From: Zoogloea sp.
GTDB taxonomy: Bacteria > Pseudomonadota > Gammaproteobacteria > Burkholderiales > Rhodocyclaceae
NCBI RefSeq assembly: GCF_028689785.1
Contig: NZ_JAQVCN010000038.1
Location: 1-44,358, forward strand
Direction: 5' to 3'
DNA: 44,358 bases
Every line of letters begins with the position of its first letter. The stretch's first letter is position 1. A program made the translations under genes and the position numbers. Below the pieces are notes generated by a model. It was given only the letters and a program-made list of their open reading frames with translations. It was not told the DNA's origin and searched no databases. Shown here in pieces: positions 36,054 through 44,358 of this stretch.

Positions 36054-36134
36054 CTCGCTTCCTCTGCCTCAAAAAGAGGCAGGGAGGTTAAACACCCTGG
36101 TCAAATTTCAACCGGAATTCACCCCGATAGATGG

Positions 36135-36590
36135 TCAGTTTTCGGCCGGCAACAACAGGTAGAGGTACTCGAGATCGCCGGCGAAGCGTGTGCGGGCCGC
36201 TTGCGCGTCCGGAAGTGGTCGATATAACTTCAGGACTTCTTGACCAAGCGTCTTGAGCTTGGCGGCGATCTGGTAAACAACATCAGCGGCAGCACTCTCC
36301 GGGGCCCAAAGCTCGAGCTCATCAAGTACGTTCGGGCGCACGAGGAAGTGCAGGATCGATCCGATCGCGCCCGGCCGCACGATGGCCCCCGTTGCATCGA
36401 AGAGGAGCAACAGAGGAGCAAGCAGCTCCACTTCCTGGGCCCATGCGCACAGACGCTTCCACTCGTCGGGCAGGTGAGCAGGGGTCGGAAGGAAGCGCGG
36501 CGCAGCCAGGGCAGGTGACTCGGCTTGATCGGGATGTAGCGGCCTTGAGAGGGGCATGGCGGAGGGGGCTGTTTGCAGGCGACCCGACAC
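36135..36590 (-). CDS. Unknown protein, C-terminus replaced by the IS21 end
   Basis: A 151-residue frame (or 140 from ATG 36557, MPLSRPLHPDQAE). The product is helical with a hydrophobic stretch (VELLAPLLLLFDATG) and a second one (GSILHFLVRPN). I do not recognise it. The last seven codons and the stop lie inside the right end of the IS21, so the original C-terminus has been lost; the size of the original protein is unknown. It does not look like the missing N-terminal half of the WYL regulator. Confidence 0.5.
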   Translation of the reverse strand: MSGRLQTAPSAMPLSRPLHPDQAESPALAAPRFLPTPAHLPDEWKRLCAWAQEVELLAPLLLLFDATGAIVRPGAIGSILHFLVRPNVLDELELWAPESAAADVVYQIAAKLKTLGQEVLKLYRPLPDAQAARTRFAGDLEYLYLLLPAEN

Positions 36591-37035
36591 AGCCTATCAG
36601 ACAAGCCCCGCATATGCAGGTTTAAGGCCCAATATCCAAACTCCTGTACATACTACATGCACACAGGCGGCGTACCCTCCGAAGGTTTCGGGCGCGCCAC
36701 AAAACCAAAGACTCAGGCCACTTTCCGGTGGCCTTTTTCTTTGGCATGGGGTCCGTACGGAAATCTGCGCTTCCCGTCACGGCCCAGCGTTGCACGCCAA
36801 GCACGACGCCAGCCACCAGCCTCGGGATCAGTGAGTGCCATGGTGAGCCGCCTGGGCAGGGCCATATCGCATGCCCTTGTCACCAACTGCCTGTTGATCC
36901 CGGCCCGAGAGCCTGACACCGGACGCCCATGCGGGAGCCCGACGGCTCAACCTTTCTCTATCCCGTCCGTAATGCCCTGCACCCCTGCGATTGCCGCAGG
37001 AGGAAAATACAACACAGGCGGGAGGAGACCCGGCG
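36591..37035. other. Intergenic region upstream of the hybrid kinase
   Basis: No gene is visible in about 440 bases. It contains a terminator-like hairpin on the plus strand (separate entry) and should hold the promoter of the rightward kinase gene. Divergent transcription of the leftward truncated gene also begins here. No clear promoter boxes were found. Confidence 0.35.
36716..36742 (+). terminator. Rho-independent terminator-like hairpin
   Basis: AGGCCAC and GTGGCCT form a perfect 7-base stem around TTTCCG, directly followed by TTTTCTTT. This is a good intrinsic terminator on the plus strand. No plus-strand gene ends just before it, so it either terminates an unseen small transcript from 36600-36715 or is left over from a lost gene. 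Confidence 0.65.
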
Positions 37036-39738
37036 GTGAGCAGCCCTTCATGGCAGTCCTTGAGAACACGGTTGGTGGTGGGTGCCGTGTGTGCTTCCGT
37101 TGTCTCGATCTGGATCGTCGCCCTGGGAATCGGCCGCTACGTCCGTTCGGACATGGAAGCCGCGGTCTCCGCGCAGCAGTTCTCGACGGTAGCCATCATC
37201 GCATCGGAGATCGACCGCTCCATCGGCGAGCGCAACGACATCCTGCGCCAGCTTGCCGGGCGGCTGGGTAGCTTGCCGGACCCGATCCACACCCAGCCGG
37301 TGCTCGAAGCCCAGGCAGGGCTCGAGGCCCTGTTCAACTGGGGGGTGATCGTCGTGGATGCGAATGGGCTTGCCCGTGCGAGCGTCCCCAAGCACCTGGA
37401 CCGGGTAGGTACGGCCTATGGTGATCTAGCTTTCTTCAAAGCCCTGCGGACGGCCACCGCGCCGATCATCACGTCTCCCGCTATCGAACGTCCTACCGGT
37501 GCACCGGTGATCACCTTTGCAGTGCCCATGCTCGATGGAGAAGGCCGCTTTCAGGGGGCCGTACTCGGGGTCACCAATCTGCACAAACCCAACTTCCTGG
37601 ATCAGATCAGTACCGCGAAATATGGACGCACTGGGGATTTCATGGTCACGGATCGCCGGACGCGTACCTACATCGCGTCCTCGGACCGTCGGCGGGTCAT
37701 GTCCCAGGGACCAGCGGAGGACATCAATCCCATCTACGACCGCTACATAGACGGCCACGAGGGTTCAGGCACCGCGGTGAGCTCCCGGGGCGTGGAAGAA
37801 CTCTCTTCGTCGGTCACCATCGGCCAGACCGGCTGGTTGATGCAGTCCGTGCTGCCAACCCAGGAGGCCTTTCTGGTCGCCCGGGAGATTCAGGTACGAG
37901 TACTCGTCTCCGCCGTGGTACTGACCCTGATTACGGGCGTGGTGGCCGGGTGGTGGGTACGCCGGCAGCTGCGCCCCCTCGAGAAGTCTGCGATTCTGCT
38001 GGACGAGATGCGCCAGGGCAAACGGCCCCGGGAGGCATTGCCGGTCGAGCGGGATGATGAGATCGGCCAACTGGCCAACGCCTTCAACGGGCTGCTCAAG
38101 GCCATCACGGAACAGGAGTCCCTGCTTACCCGGGTCGCGGCCACCGAGCAGGTCCGCAAGATCCTGACCCATGTGCCCGGCATGGTGTTCAAGTACCGCC
38201 AGCTTCCCGATGGCGCGGGTGCGTTTCCTTTTGCCAGTGAGGCGGTACAGAGCCTGTACGGGGTCAGCTCGGAGACAGTGGAGAGCAACGCCTCAAGCAT
38301 CCGCAAGCTGCTCGTCGAAGAGGACCGCGAACGCTTTTTCCGCTCCCTCCATCAGTCGGCCCGATCCATGGAGCGCTGGCTCGTGGACTACCGTATCCAG
38401 CTGGAGAACGGGCCACTCAAGTGGCTGCACGTGGACGCGGTGCCGGAGCAGGGCGAAGAAGGCAGCACAGTGTGGTATGGCTTTGTCACCGATGTGACAG
38501 CCACCAAGACGCTGGAGCACGAGCTCGACATGCACCGGGCGCACCTGGAGGAGCTCGTCCGCAAGCGAACCGCGGAGCTCGAAACAGCGCGCAATGCCGC
38601 GGAAGCCGCCAGTATTGCCAAGAGCACCTTCCTGGCCAACATGAGTCATGAGATCCGCACACCGCTGAACGCAATCACGGGCATGGCCTACCTGATGCAG
38701 AAAGCTGGAGCGACGCCGACGCAGAGCGACCGCCTGGACAAGATCAGCGCGGCCAGCAATCACCTTCTGGAGATCATCGATTCGATTCTGGATCTTTCGA
38801 AGATCGAGGCCGGCAAACTCACCCTCTGCGCCGAACCTCTGCACCTGCCGACCCTGCTCGACAACATTGTGTCGATCATGAACGACAGAGCCGTCAGCAA
38901 GGGCATTCAACTGCGGGCGGACGCGGCCACCGACCTGCCCGGGGTCATCGGCGACGGTACCCGGCTACGGCAGGCGCTGCTCAACTACGTGGGCAATGCC
39001 ATCAAATTCACCCCACAGGGTTGCGTTAGCCTAAGGGCACGCTTGGCAGCAGACGAGGGGGCCACCGTGCTGGTGCGCTTCGAGGTGGAAGACACGGGGA
39101 TAGGTGTTCCGCCCGATGCAGCCCGCAAGATCTTCCACCCCTTTGAACAGGCCGATGGTTCCACAACCCGGAAATTTGGCGGGACGGGCCTGGGATTGGC
39201 GATCACCCAGCGCCTTGCCGAGCTGATGGGCGGAGAGGTTGGTGTCAGCAGTACGCCAGGCCGGGGCAGCACCTTCTGGCTGACCGCCCGACTGAAGCGC
39301 TGTGCACCGCCCGGGAGCCCTGCGGAAGGACCAGACCTGGCCCAGATCGAAGCTCGGCTGATGGCCATCAGCCCTGGTAAGACCATTCTGCTGGTGGAAG
39401 ATGAACCCGTCTGCCAGATGGTGGCCGAGGAGCTCCTGTCAAACATGGGGCTTGAGGTCGACACCGCTGACGACGGCAAACAAGCCGTGCAGATGACCGC
39501 CACCAAGGTCTATGACCTGATCCTGATGGACATGCAGATGCCGAAGATGGATGGACTCACCGCCGCGCGCAGCATTCGCCAGCAGCCTGGTTGTCAGAGC
39601 GTACCGATTCTGGCCATGACGGCCAATGTCTTCAGCGAGGATCGCGTCAACTGCATGATGGCCGGCATGAACGACTTCCTTCCCAAACCGGTAGTGCCTG
39701 ATCGGCTCTATGCGATGCTGCTGCGCTGGCTGGGCTAA
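37036..39738 (+). CDS. Hybrid sensor histidine kinase with response-regulator domain
   Basis: About 900 residues from GTG 37036, chosen because GGAGGAG lies 8 bases upstream; the frame is open to TTG 36991. Order: TM1 (about 15-35), periplasmic double-Cache sensor (about 40-285), TM2 (about 290-312), HAMP (to about 360), PAS (about 380-500), HisKA with [14 protein letters not shown] (H538), HATPase with [11 protein letters not shown] and GGTGLGLAI, and a REC domain with LVEDEP and [13 protein letters not shown] (D832). It should sense a periplasmic signal, autophosphorylate and pass phosphate to its own receiver and then to a phosphotransfer protein encoded elsewhere. There is no Hpt domain in the protein and no partner gene nearby. 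Confidence 0.93.
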   Translation: MSSPSWQSLRTRLVVGAVCASVVSIWIVALGIGRYVRSDMEAAVSAQQFSTVAIIASEIDRSIGERNDILRQLAGRLGSLPDPIHTQPVLEAQAGLEALFNWGVIVVDANGLARASVPKHLDRVGTAYGDLAFFKALRTATAPIITSPAIERPTGAPVITFAVPMLDGEGRFQGAVLGVTNLHKPNFLDQISTAKYGRTGDFMVTDRRTRTYIASSDRRRVMSQGPAEDINPIYDRYIDGHEGSGTAVSSRGVEELSSSVTIGQTGWLMQSVLPTQEAFLVAREIQVRVLVSAVVLTLITGVVAGWWVRRQLRPLEKSAILLDEMRQGKRPREALPVERDDEIGQLANAFNGLLKAITEQESLLTRVAATEQVRKILTHVPGMVFKYRQLPDGAGAFPFASEAVQSLYGVSSETVESNASSIRKLLVEEDRERFFRSLHQSARSMERWLVDYRIQLENGPLKWLHVDAVPEQGEEGSTVWYGFVTDVTATKTLEHELDMHRAHLEELVRKRTAELETARNAAEAASIAKSTFLANMSHEIRTPLNAITGMAYLMQKAGATPTQSDRLDKISAASNHLLEIIDSILDLSKIEAGKLTLCAEPLHLPTLLDNIVSIMNDRAVSKGIQLRADAATDLPGVIGDGTRLRQALLNYVGNAIKFTPQGCVSLRARLAADEGATVLVRFEVEDTGIGVPPDAARKIFHPFEQADGSTTRKFGGTGLGLAITQRLAELMGGEVGVSSTPGRGSTFWLTARLKRCAPPGSPAEGPDLAQIEARLMAISPGKTILLVEDEPVCQMVAEELLSNMGLEVDTADDGKQAVQMTATKVYDLILMDMQMPKMDGLTAARSIRQQPGCQSVPILAMTANVFSEDRVNCMMAGMNDFLPKPVVPDRLYAMLLRWLG

Positions 39739-39747
39739 AATCCAGGT

Positions 39748-40494
39748 TTAGCGCGCTCCACCACCTCCAGCCAACGACCCGCTGCTGCTGCGGCCAGGCT
39801 TGCGCTTTTTGTCTCGCTCGCCTCGGGCGGGTGCCGACTTTGCAGCTGGCTTGCTCCCGTTCTCGGCCAGCTCCAGCCATAGCAGCCCATCCACGTAGGA
39901 AATGAAATGCTGCAGGTACTCAGGCGAGGCATCACGCATCAGTTCGAGGGATTGCAGCGCAAGCAGGTGGGAGTTGAGCGGACCAGCGTTGTCGGGCACC
40001 TGTGCCAGCGCCTCGCTGAGCTGCTGGCCAACGCTGAGGTTGAGCCAGCTATCGCGAAAGAGGGCGACCGACTTCAGCTCCCCGCAGGCCGAGTCGGTGT
40101 CGCCCCCAACTCCGGGCACTGCCCCCCACGACACGTCCTGAGCCAGGGCACGTATGTGGTCTACAAGCGGCTGCAGGATACGGCGCTGCTGGCCCCCCTC
40201 AAGCCCTGCCAGCAGTTGCCGCAGGCCGCGAAAATCCCCCTCCTGGCGGAGCCGGGCCAACGTGTCAGCGGTATCGGGGTGGCGCGCCAGGGCAAAGGGG
40301 AGGATCTGGTCCACCGCACGACGGCCCTCTTCCAGGCGTGTGCAGTAGTCCTGGAGTGCCGCCGCCAGCCTCTCCTCCAGCAAACGGCGGACATCACCCT
40401 GACTCGAAGCGGCACGCCCGGCCAGAGCCTCGATGAAGCGGAAACGGACAGGATCGAAGCGGGCCCCGCCCTGCAGCTGCAAAGCCTTGAGCAT
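39748..40494 (-). CDS. DUF2894-type protein, last gene of the motor-like operon
   Basis: 248 residues from ATG 40494 (MLKALQLQGGARFDPVRFRF). The frame is open to 40620 inside the upstream gene, but homologues of this family start near LQLQGGARFDP. It is a soluble helical protein with a central CxELKSVALFRDSW region, a predicted helical bundle (LEERLAAALQDYCTRLEEGR) and a basic, low-complexity tail (GERDKKRKPGRSSSG). It matches the DUF2894 family, whose function is unknown. It begins 10 bases after the OmpA-type gene and is consistently the last gene of this four-gene cluster in beta-proteobacteria (from memory of such genomes). Confidence 0.75.
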   Translation of the reverse strand: MLKALQLQGGARFDPVRFRFIEALAGRAASSQGDVRRLLEERLAAALQDYCTRLEEGRRAVDQILPFALARHPDTADTLARLRQEGDFRGLRQLLAGLEGGQQRRILQPLVDHIRALAQDVSWGAVPGVGGDTDSACGELKSVALFRDSWLNLSVGQQLSEALAQVPDNAGPLNSHLLALQSLELMRDASPEYLQHFISYVDGLLWLELAENGSKPAAKSAPARGERDKKRKPGRSSSGSLAGGGGAR

Positions 40495-40504
40495 GCCGCG
40501 GGAA

Positions 40505-41179
40505 TCACCCACGGGGCGACTCCGCCGCTCCAGAGGACGTGCCTGCACCTCCCTTGGACGACTTGGGCACGGGCGCCATTTCCACCCGCCGGTTGCGGGA
40601 ACGCCCCTGCGCATCGTCATTCGACGCCACCGGCTGTTCGGGGCCGAAAGCTGCCGCGAAGATGGACGACGACGGAATGCCCTCCTCGATCAACGCCCGG
40701 GTGACGGTCAGGGCTCGCTGGGCCGACAGCTCCCAGTTATCGTCAAACTGGCGATTACTGTCGCGCACCGGTCTGTCGTCGGTAAACCCACTGACCATCA
40801 GCATCTCGTCACGCGAACCAAGGTAAGCCGCCAAAGGTGCCGCCAGCGTCTTGAGGAGCGCCTGCCCTTCCGGCTGCAGCTGGTCCGAGTTGAGCGCAAA
40901 CAGCACACTGCCGCTGATGCCGATGCGTCCGTTGTTCAGGGTCACCCTCCCCGAGGCCAGTGGCCCCGCCAGGGCCTGCTCTAAGGCAACCCGCCGTTGC
41001 TCCTCAAGCTTGCGCTTCTGCATTTCGGCTTCAAGGCTGGTGGCCAGTTCAAGGTGTACCCCTAACACGCCAACCAAGATCAGTACAAAAGCCCCCAGCA
41101 GGCCTGACATCAGATCGCCGAATACCGCCCAGACAGGGGCAGCATGCTCGATGCCACCATCGATCTCGTCCATGTTCAC
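40505..41179 (-). CDS. OmpA/MotB-type peptidoglycan-binding stator protein
   Basis: 224 residues. A single N-terminal membrane segment (about 17-45) contains FGDLMSGLLGAFVLILVG with an aspartate (D22) at the site used for ion binding in MotB and ZorB. After a helical linker comes an OmpA-like domain (about 85-205) with SVLFALNSDQLQPEG, then SGFTDDRPV and NWELSAQRALTVTRALIEEG, the peptidoglycan-binding core. With its partner upstream (MotA/ExbB-like, overlap of 4 bases), it should form an ion-driven membrane complex anchored to the cell wall. It is not the flagellar MotB, given its context. Confidence 0.88.
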   Translation of the reverse strand: MNMDEIDGGIEHAAPVWAVFGDLMSGLLGAFVLILVGVLGVHLELATSLEAEMQKRKLEEQRRVALEQALAGPLASGRVTLNNGRIGISGSVLFALNSDQLQPEGQALLKTLAAPLAAYLGSRDEMLMVSGFTDDRPVRDSNRQFDDNWELSAQRALTVTRALIEEGIPSSSIFAAAFGPEQPVASNDDAQGRSRNRRVEMAPVPKSSKGGAGTSSGAAESPRG

Positions 41180-43386
41180 GCCCCGCCGGTCACCGCCGCA
41201 GACTTGCCAGCCATGCCCTGCAGATCCTCGACAACCTTTTTCTGCGACAGGACGCTCAGATCGATGACCTCCCGCGCCTGGGCCACGTAATAGGCGAGCT
41301 GATCATCGCTCCTTGCCATCGAGGCCGACAGCGCCCCTTCAATGCGCTGCAGCATCTCCATCAGCTTGTCGTTTGACTCACTGAACAACTGCACTGCGCA
41401 CCCGAATGCTTCGCTCAGGCTCGAGACCTCGACCGCACCGCAGGCGATCTGGGCCGCGACCCCGGTCATGCGCTCCGACTCAACACCAATCCTCTCCTCA
41501 AAACGCGTGCTGGCGCGATCAAGCAACTCGGCGGAAGCAGCCACCAACGCATCAATGGCACTCCTCTGCTCGGTGGAGGCGTGATTGATCGCCTCCAGTA
41601 ATGCACCGAGCGTTGTCATGATGCGGCTACGCTCCTCAAGCAAAGTGTTGTCACGAGCCATGCTCGCAGAAAGCTCCTGGCGCAGTTGGCCGATCACCTC
41701 CGCAGCAAGCTTGGGTGCCTCCGCAGCCGTTTCCATCAGGTGCGCCACCTCGTCAATGGTGCGCGTGGCCTGCGCAGCGCTACCAGCACCAATCTGGCGC
41801 GCACTCTCCTCCAGCGTCCTGAACAGCTGTTCCTGACGGGCCTGAGCCTGTTCACCGGCTTCGAGCCATGCCCGCTGCAAGGCGCTTGCCATCGAGTGCA
41901 TGGTGAAACTGAGGGAATCCAGCCGATGCTGCTCCTGCTGCGCCATGGTCTCCCGCTGCGCGGAGTGGGAAGCATCCAGCGAGGTCAGAAGACGGGTCGA
42001 CGCCTGTTCGAAGTTCTGGACAGTCGCTGCCAGCGCGGCCTGGGCTTCCCGCGCCATGCTCGTGCTGCTCTGCTCGTGGTGGCGCTGTGCCACAGCCCAC
42101 TGCTCACCGACCCGAGCCGCAGTCTGGTCGAGACGCCCAGCCAACCCTTCAAGCTGGTTCTGCACCTTCTGCATCAGGCCTTCGTGCAGCCCCCTGGTCT
42201 CGCCCACCAAGGTGGTCAGGGTGGTGGCCGTATCCGTCTGCAAGGCCGCATGGGTGCGATCCACCGTTGCCAGCAAAGCCTCTGAGTGCTGCGCAAAGGC
42301 TTCGCCGTGGGCTGCAAGCGACGCCCGCAGATCCTGGCTCAGGGTGCTGCTGACCTGCTCATGCCTTGCCAAGGCCCGCGTCCATGTATCGGAAACCGTG
42401 TTGACGGCGCCGTCGAAGCGCTGCGAAACGCCATCGAGTTGAGCGCCAACGGTGCTGGCCAGCTTTTCATACAGTGTGGCCGTCTCCTGAGCAATCCCGG
42501 ACATGGTGACCTCCACAACCGGTCGGATGGTGTCGCCAGCAATGCGCGCGCTTTCACTCAGACTACGTCTGAGCGAAGCATCCACCGACGCAGCGAGCTC
42601 GCCGTAGCGAACTCGTGCTTCCTGCTGATAGTTCTCCTGACTGGCAAGCAAGCGCTCACCCAGGTTCTGGCTGTGACGCTCCATCTGAGCCATCATCGCC
42701 TCCAGCTTATCCACCACGATGGGCAGGGCGTTGGCCTGCATCTGCAGGGCCTTGAAAGTCTCCTGGCGCTGATGAATCAGGGAAAACCGCCTGAATGCCG
42801 TGGCAATTCGGGTATCCAGCAATTGGGAAGCCTGCAAACGTTCGCGACGACAGAGCGTGGACATGAGGCCAAGCATGGCGGATCCCGCCACCCCAGCCAC
42901 CGACGTCCCGAAGGCCACCCCAAGCCCCTTGACTGGCGCAGCCAGCGACGCGCGGATAGTCTGCAGGTCAGTTGTGCTCTCCAGAGCCAAGACCGCACCA
43001 TTGAGCGTCACAACCATGCCGAGAAAGGTCCCCAGCATCCCCAGCAAGACTAGAAGGCCAACCAGATACGGGGTTACCGACGGCCCCGGCAGACCGACTC
43101 GCTCCCCCTCTATACGCAAACGCACCGCGTTGTGCAGGGAAGGATGAACAGTGGCAAGCCAGCTGTCCAGGATCGGTAGATCTTCCGGAACAGAGGTCAG
43201 CGCCTGCCTAAGGGAAGCCGTAGCCTGGTGAAAACGCCTCAACTCCAAGGCGCCCACGATGTAGACCACGCCGATCAACAGGGTCATGAGCAGGGCCAGG
43301 TGGCTGCCCCCAAAGTAGCCCACACCCACCCAGGCAACGGCCATCAGGCCGACCAAAAAGGCGACCAAACACATTCTGTTGTTCAT
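41176..43386 (-). CDS. DUF802 protein, MotA/ExbB-like channel with a long helical tail
   Basis: 736 residues. Four membrane segments: two near the N-terminus (about 5-25 and 28-48), then one in the stretch VTPYLVGLLVLLGMLGTFLG (about 105-130) and one near AFGTSVAGVAGSAMLGLMS (about 155-178), as in the MotA/TolQ/ExbB/ZorA fold. The remaining ~550 residues are a continuous cytoplasmic coiled-coil tail rich in alanine, glutamine and glutamate. This overall shape, a short channel with a very long tail, is that of ZorA in the Zorya defence system. It pairs with the OmpA-type gene downstream and overlaps the DUF3348 gene upstream by 4 bases. The family function is not established. Confidence 0.85.
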   Translation of the reverse strand: MNNRMCLVAFLVGLMAVAWVGVGYFGGSHLALLMTLLIGVVYIVGALELRRFHQATASLRQALTSVPEDLPILDSWLATVHPSLHNAVRLRIEGERVGLPGPSVTPYLVGLLVLLGMLGTFLGMVVTLNGAVLALESTTDLQTIRASLAAPVKGLGVAFGTSVAGVAGSAMLGLMSTLCRRERLQASQLLDTRIATAFRRFSLIHQRQETFKALQMQANALPIVVDKLEAMMAQMERHSQNLGERLLASQENYQQEARVRYGELAASVDASLRRSLSESARIAGDTIRPVVEVTMSGIAQETATLYEKLASTVGAQLDGVSQRFDGAVNTVSDTWTRALARHEQVSSTLSQDLRASLAAHGEAFAQHSEALLATVDRTHAALQTDTATTLTTLVGETRGLHEGLMQKVQNQLEGLAGRLDQTAARVGEQWAVAQRHHEQSSTSMAREAQAALAATVQNFEQASTRLLTSLDASHSAQRETMAQQEQHRLDSLSFTMHSMASALQRAWLEAGEQAQARQEQLFRTLEESARQIGAGSAAQATRTIDEVAHLMETAAEAPKLAAEVIGQLRQELSASMARDNTLLEERSRIMTTLGALLEAINHASTEQRSAIDALVAASAELLDRASTRFEERIGVESERMTGVAAQIACGAVEVSSLSEAFGCAVQLFSESNDKLMEMLQRIEGALSASMARSDDQLAYYVAQAREVIDLSVLSQKKVVEDLQGMAGKSAAVTGGA

Positions 43387-44132
43387 TGCTGCTCTGTAAC
43401 CCCTTTACCAAGCGCATCCATCAGCCCGAATACCGGTTGCAGACGTAAATCCAGTTCTGCTATCAGTACCGCCTGAACATCCCGGCAGAACCCAGGAAGC
43501 CAGCCTCCAAATGGCGCTTCCTGTATTGAATCCTCCGCGATCACAGATCCCCGAGTCAGGAGCAAATGCTCGAAGTGCTTCCGGAGAAGCACAGGCAGAA
43601 GCGCCAGCAGGCTCCGCTCCCGTGCGGCAAGAGATTGCTCAAGCACGCTGTCCAGTGCCGCCAAACGTCTTCCGGAAGCAGAGCGTTCAGCCAAAGCCGC
43701 CCGCACCTGTGCCCGTAAGCCGCCGAGTGCAGACTGCATGCTTCGCTGATGGGTGAGATACGCTCGGTGATACGGCAAGAACTCGCCCTCGACATCGGAG
43801 GACAAATTTGCCCCATCAGCCGCCTCGTGTAGATCCAGTTGGGTGTCAGTGCGAATTGCCTCGATGAGCGAATCCCGAACACGGCGCAGTTCTTCTTGTG
43901 GCGAGCGCGCCCCTACCGCGGGGCTTCGACTGGCGCCATCTGACAAGTCACCATGCAGCACCGAGTACAGCGAGATTGCATCCTTGAAATCCAGCCATTG
44001 AGCCAACCGTTCACCGAAGGATTGTCTCGAGTCAGCAATATCTGCCACAGCCAGTCCCTCAAGGACACGTATTAGCCTGGAACTATGAAACTGCGCACGT
44101 GAGACTTCTCGCGCCATACTTGAAACAGGCAT
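43383..44132 (-). CDS. DUF3348-type protein, first gene of the motor-like operon
   Basis: 249 residues from ATG 44132 (MPVSSMAREVSRAQFHSSRL); ATG 44117 is as likely. The frame is open to 44234, but that part overlaps the rRNA terminator region. It is a soluble helical protein with SFGERLAQWLDFKDAISLYS, the family hallmark, then SPQEELRRVRDSLIEAI, a helical middle and AAFGGWLPGF-like end (FGGWLPGFCRDVQAVLIAEL). It matches DUF3348, of unknown function, found with DUF802 and OmpA-type genes. The gene overlaps the DUF802 gene by 4 bases (ATGA). Confidence 0.8.
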   Translation of the reverse strand: MPVSSMAREVSRAQFHSSRLIRVLEGLAVADIADSRQSFGERLAQWLDFKDAISLYSVLHGDLSDGASRSPAVGARSPQEELRRVRDSLIEAIRTDTQLDLHEAADGANLSSDVEGEFLPYHRAYLTHQRSMQSALGGLRAQVRAALAERSASGRRLAALDSVLEQSLAARERSLLALLPVLLRKHFEHLLLTRGSVIAEDSIQEAPFGGWLPGFCRDVQAVLIAELDLRLQPVFGLMDALGKGVTEQQ

Positions 44133-44234
44133 CCAAAAAATGGCCAAGGCTACTACAAAAAAACTGTATGGAATTGGTGCTGAAGTGATGGCTGTGAGCT
44201 TACGGCGGCGGTGATGTATGTCTTTTAAAGACAC

Positions 44235-44268
44235 AAACCCCCTGTCACCGTTGATGTGCAGGGGGTTT
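44235..44268 (-). terminator. rRNA operon terminator
   Basis: AAACCCCCTG and CAGGGGGTTT form a perfect 10-base stem with a 14-base loop, just downstream of the 5S rRNA on the minus strand, followed there by TGTGTCTTTAAAA. This is the expected place and form of the operon terminator. It also lies upstream of the DUF3348 gene and separates that operon from rRNA transcription. Confidence 0.85.
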
Positions 44269-44279
44269 GATGGGGTAAG

Positions 44280-44358
44280 TCTGACGATGACCTACTTTCA
44301 CGCACGAGTGTGCACTATCATTGGCGCGGTCTCGTTTCACGGTCCTGTTCGGGATGGG
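44280..44358 (-). rRNA. rrf: 5S ribosomal RNA, 3' part (runs off the window)
   Basis: Read on the minus strand the sequence contains CCCATCCCGAACAGGACCGT, then GAAACG and GTGAAAGTAGGTCATCGTC, the conserved central and 3' parts of bacterial 5S rRNA. The 5' third lies beyond 44358. It implies that 23S and 16S rRNA genes follow to the right. Confidence 0.95.

Larger units (their letters stand above)
33545..36157 (-). mobile_element. Complete IS21-family insertion sequence (about 2.6 kb)
   Basis: Ends are TGTCCGTACCGGTTT + AAAACTGACC on the left, and on the right (minus strand) TGTTGTTGCCGGCCG + AAAACTGACC. Both ends also carry an inner repeat (GGTTGAATTTTGACCAGG left, GGTTGAAATTTGACCAGG right), as is typical of IS21. 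It contains istA and istB intact and overlapping. The bases outside the two ends (CCTT left, GGTA right) show no target duplication, and the genes on either side are both truncated. This suggests a flanking deletion or recombination after insertion. Confidence 0.88.

Noticed and set aside
36135-36590. Missing N-terminal half of capW beyond the IS21
   Set aside because: The product has no helix-turn-helix and no similarity to WYL-family N-termini, so simple interruption by the IS21 does not explain the locus.
39748-44132. Complete Zorya system
   Set aside because: Only the ZorA/ZorB-like motor parts are present. No ZorC, ZorD helicase or ZorE nuclease is in the operon.
1-44358. CRISPR array or cas genes
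   Set aside because: No regularly spaced short direct repeats and no Cas-like protein were seen.

Overview
This window looks like a betaproteobacterial chromosome, probably Rhodocyclales-like (the Azoarcus/Thauera type). That is an inference from the high G+C, an H-NS protein of the beta type, and a DUF3348 / DUF802 / OmpA / DUF2894 operon. The right edge is the 3' end of a 5S rRNA gene on the minus strand, with its terminator, so the window abuts an rRNA operon. Most of the rest is an accessory region: defence genes set in a heavily decayed field of insertion sequences.

Layout. 1-5.7 kb is a graveyard of IS fragments (IS21, ISAs1, IS66, IS481, IS256, IS3, a group II intron maturase end). 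It surrounds one intact diguanylate cyclase (1226-3160), which sits between two outward-facing IS66 ends. 5.9-8.3 kb has a broken phage Rha-like gene and an intact chemoreceptor. 8.4-26.0 kb is bracketed by two pieces of IS5-type transposase and holds most of the cargo. This comprises a three-gene TerB / ATPase / helicase operon that I assign to the Shango anti-phage system (9071-15094), a divergent H-NS gene, an FRG-domain protein, a two-gene unit of a PIN-like nuclease and an 806-residue helical protein, and an Ntn-hydrolase-like protein downstream of a helicase with a C-terminal PD-(D/E)xK-like nuclease motif. 26.0-28.3 kb has one orphan 570-residue gene. 28.3-33.5 kb is a type II CBASS operon (patatin effector CapV, CD-NTase, Cap2 E1/E2, Cap3 JAMM protease), led by a small unknown gene and a WYL regulator that has lost its N-terminus to a complete IS21 element (33545-36157). 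36.1-39.7 kb has a truncated unknown gene and a hybrid histidine kinase. 39.7-44.1 kb is the DUF3348/DUF802/OmpA/DUF2894 operon, whose middle genes look like a MotA/MotB (ZorA/ZorB-like) motor.

How it fits together. At least two known defence systems (Shango, type II CBASS) sit beside three gene sets I cannot assign to a described system: PIN + 806-residue protein, Ntn hydrolase + helicase-nuclease, and the lone 570-residue gene. GC-rich spacers sharing short strings separate several of these cassettes. The signal-transduction genes (diguanylate cyclase, chemoreceptor, hybrid kinase) and the motor-like operon may be older chromosomal content. The best candidates for something undescribed are the helicase-nuclease/Ntn pair and the PIN/helical pair. 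All functional statements rest on motifs read by eye; no database search was possible.
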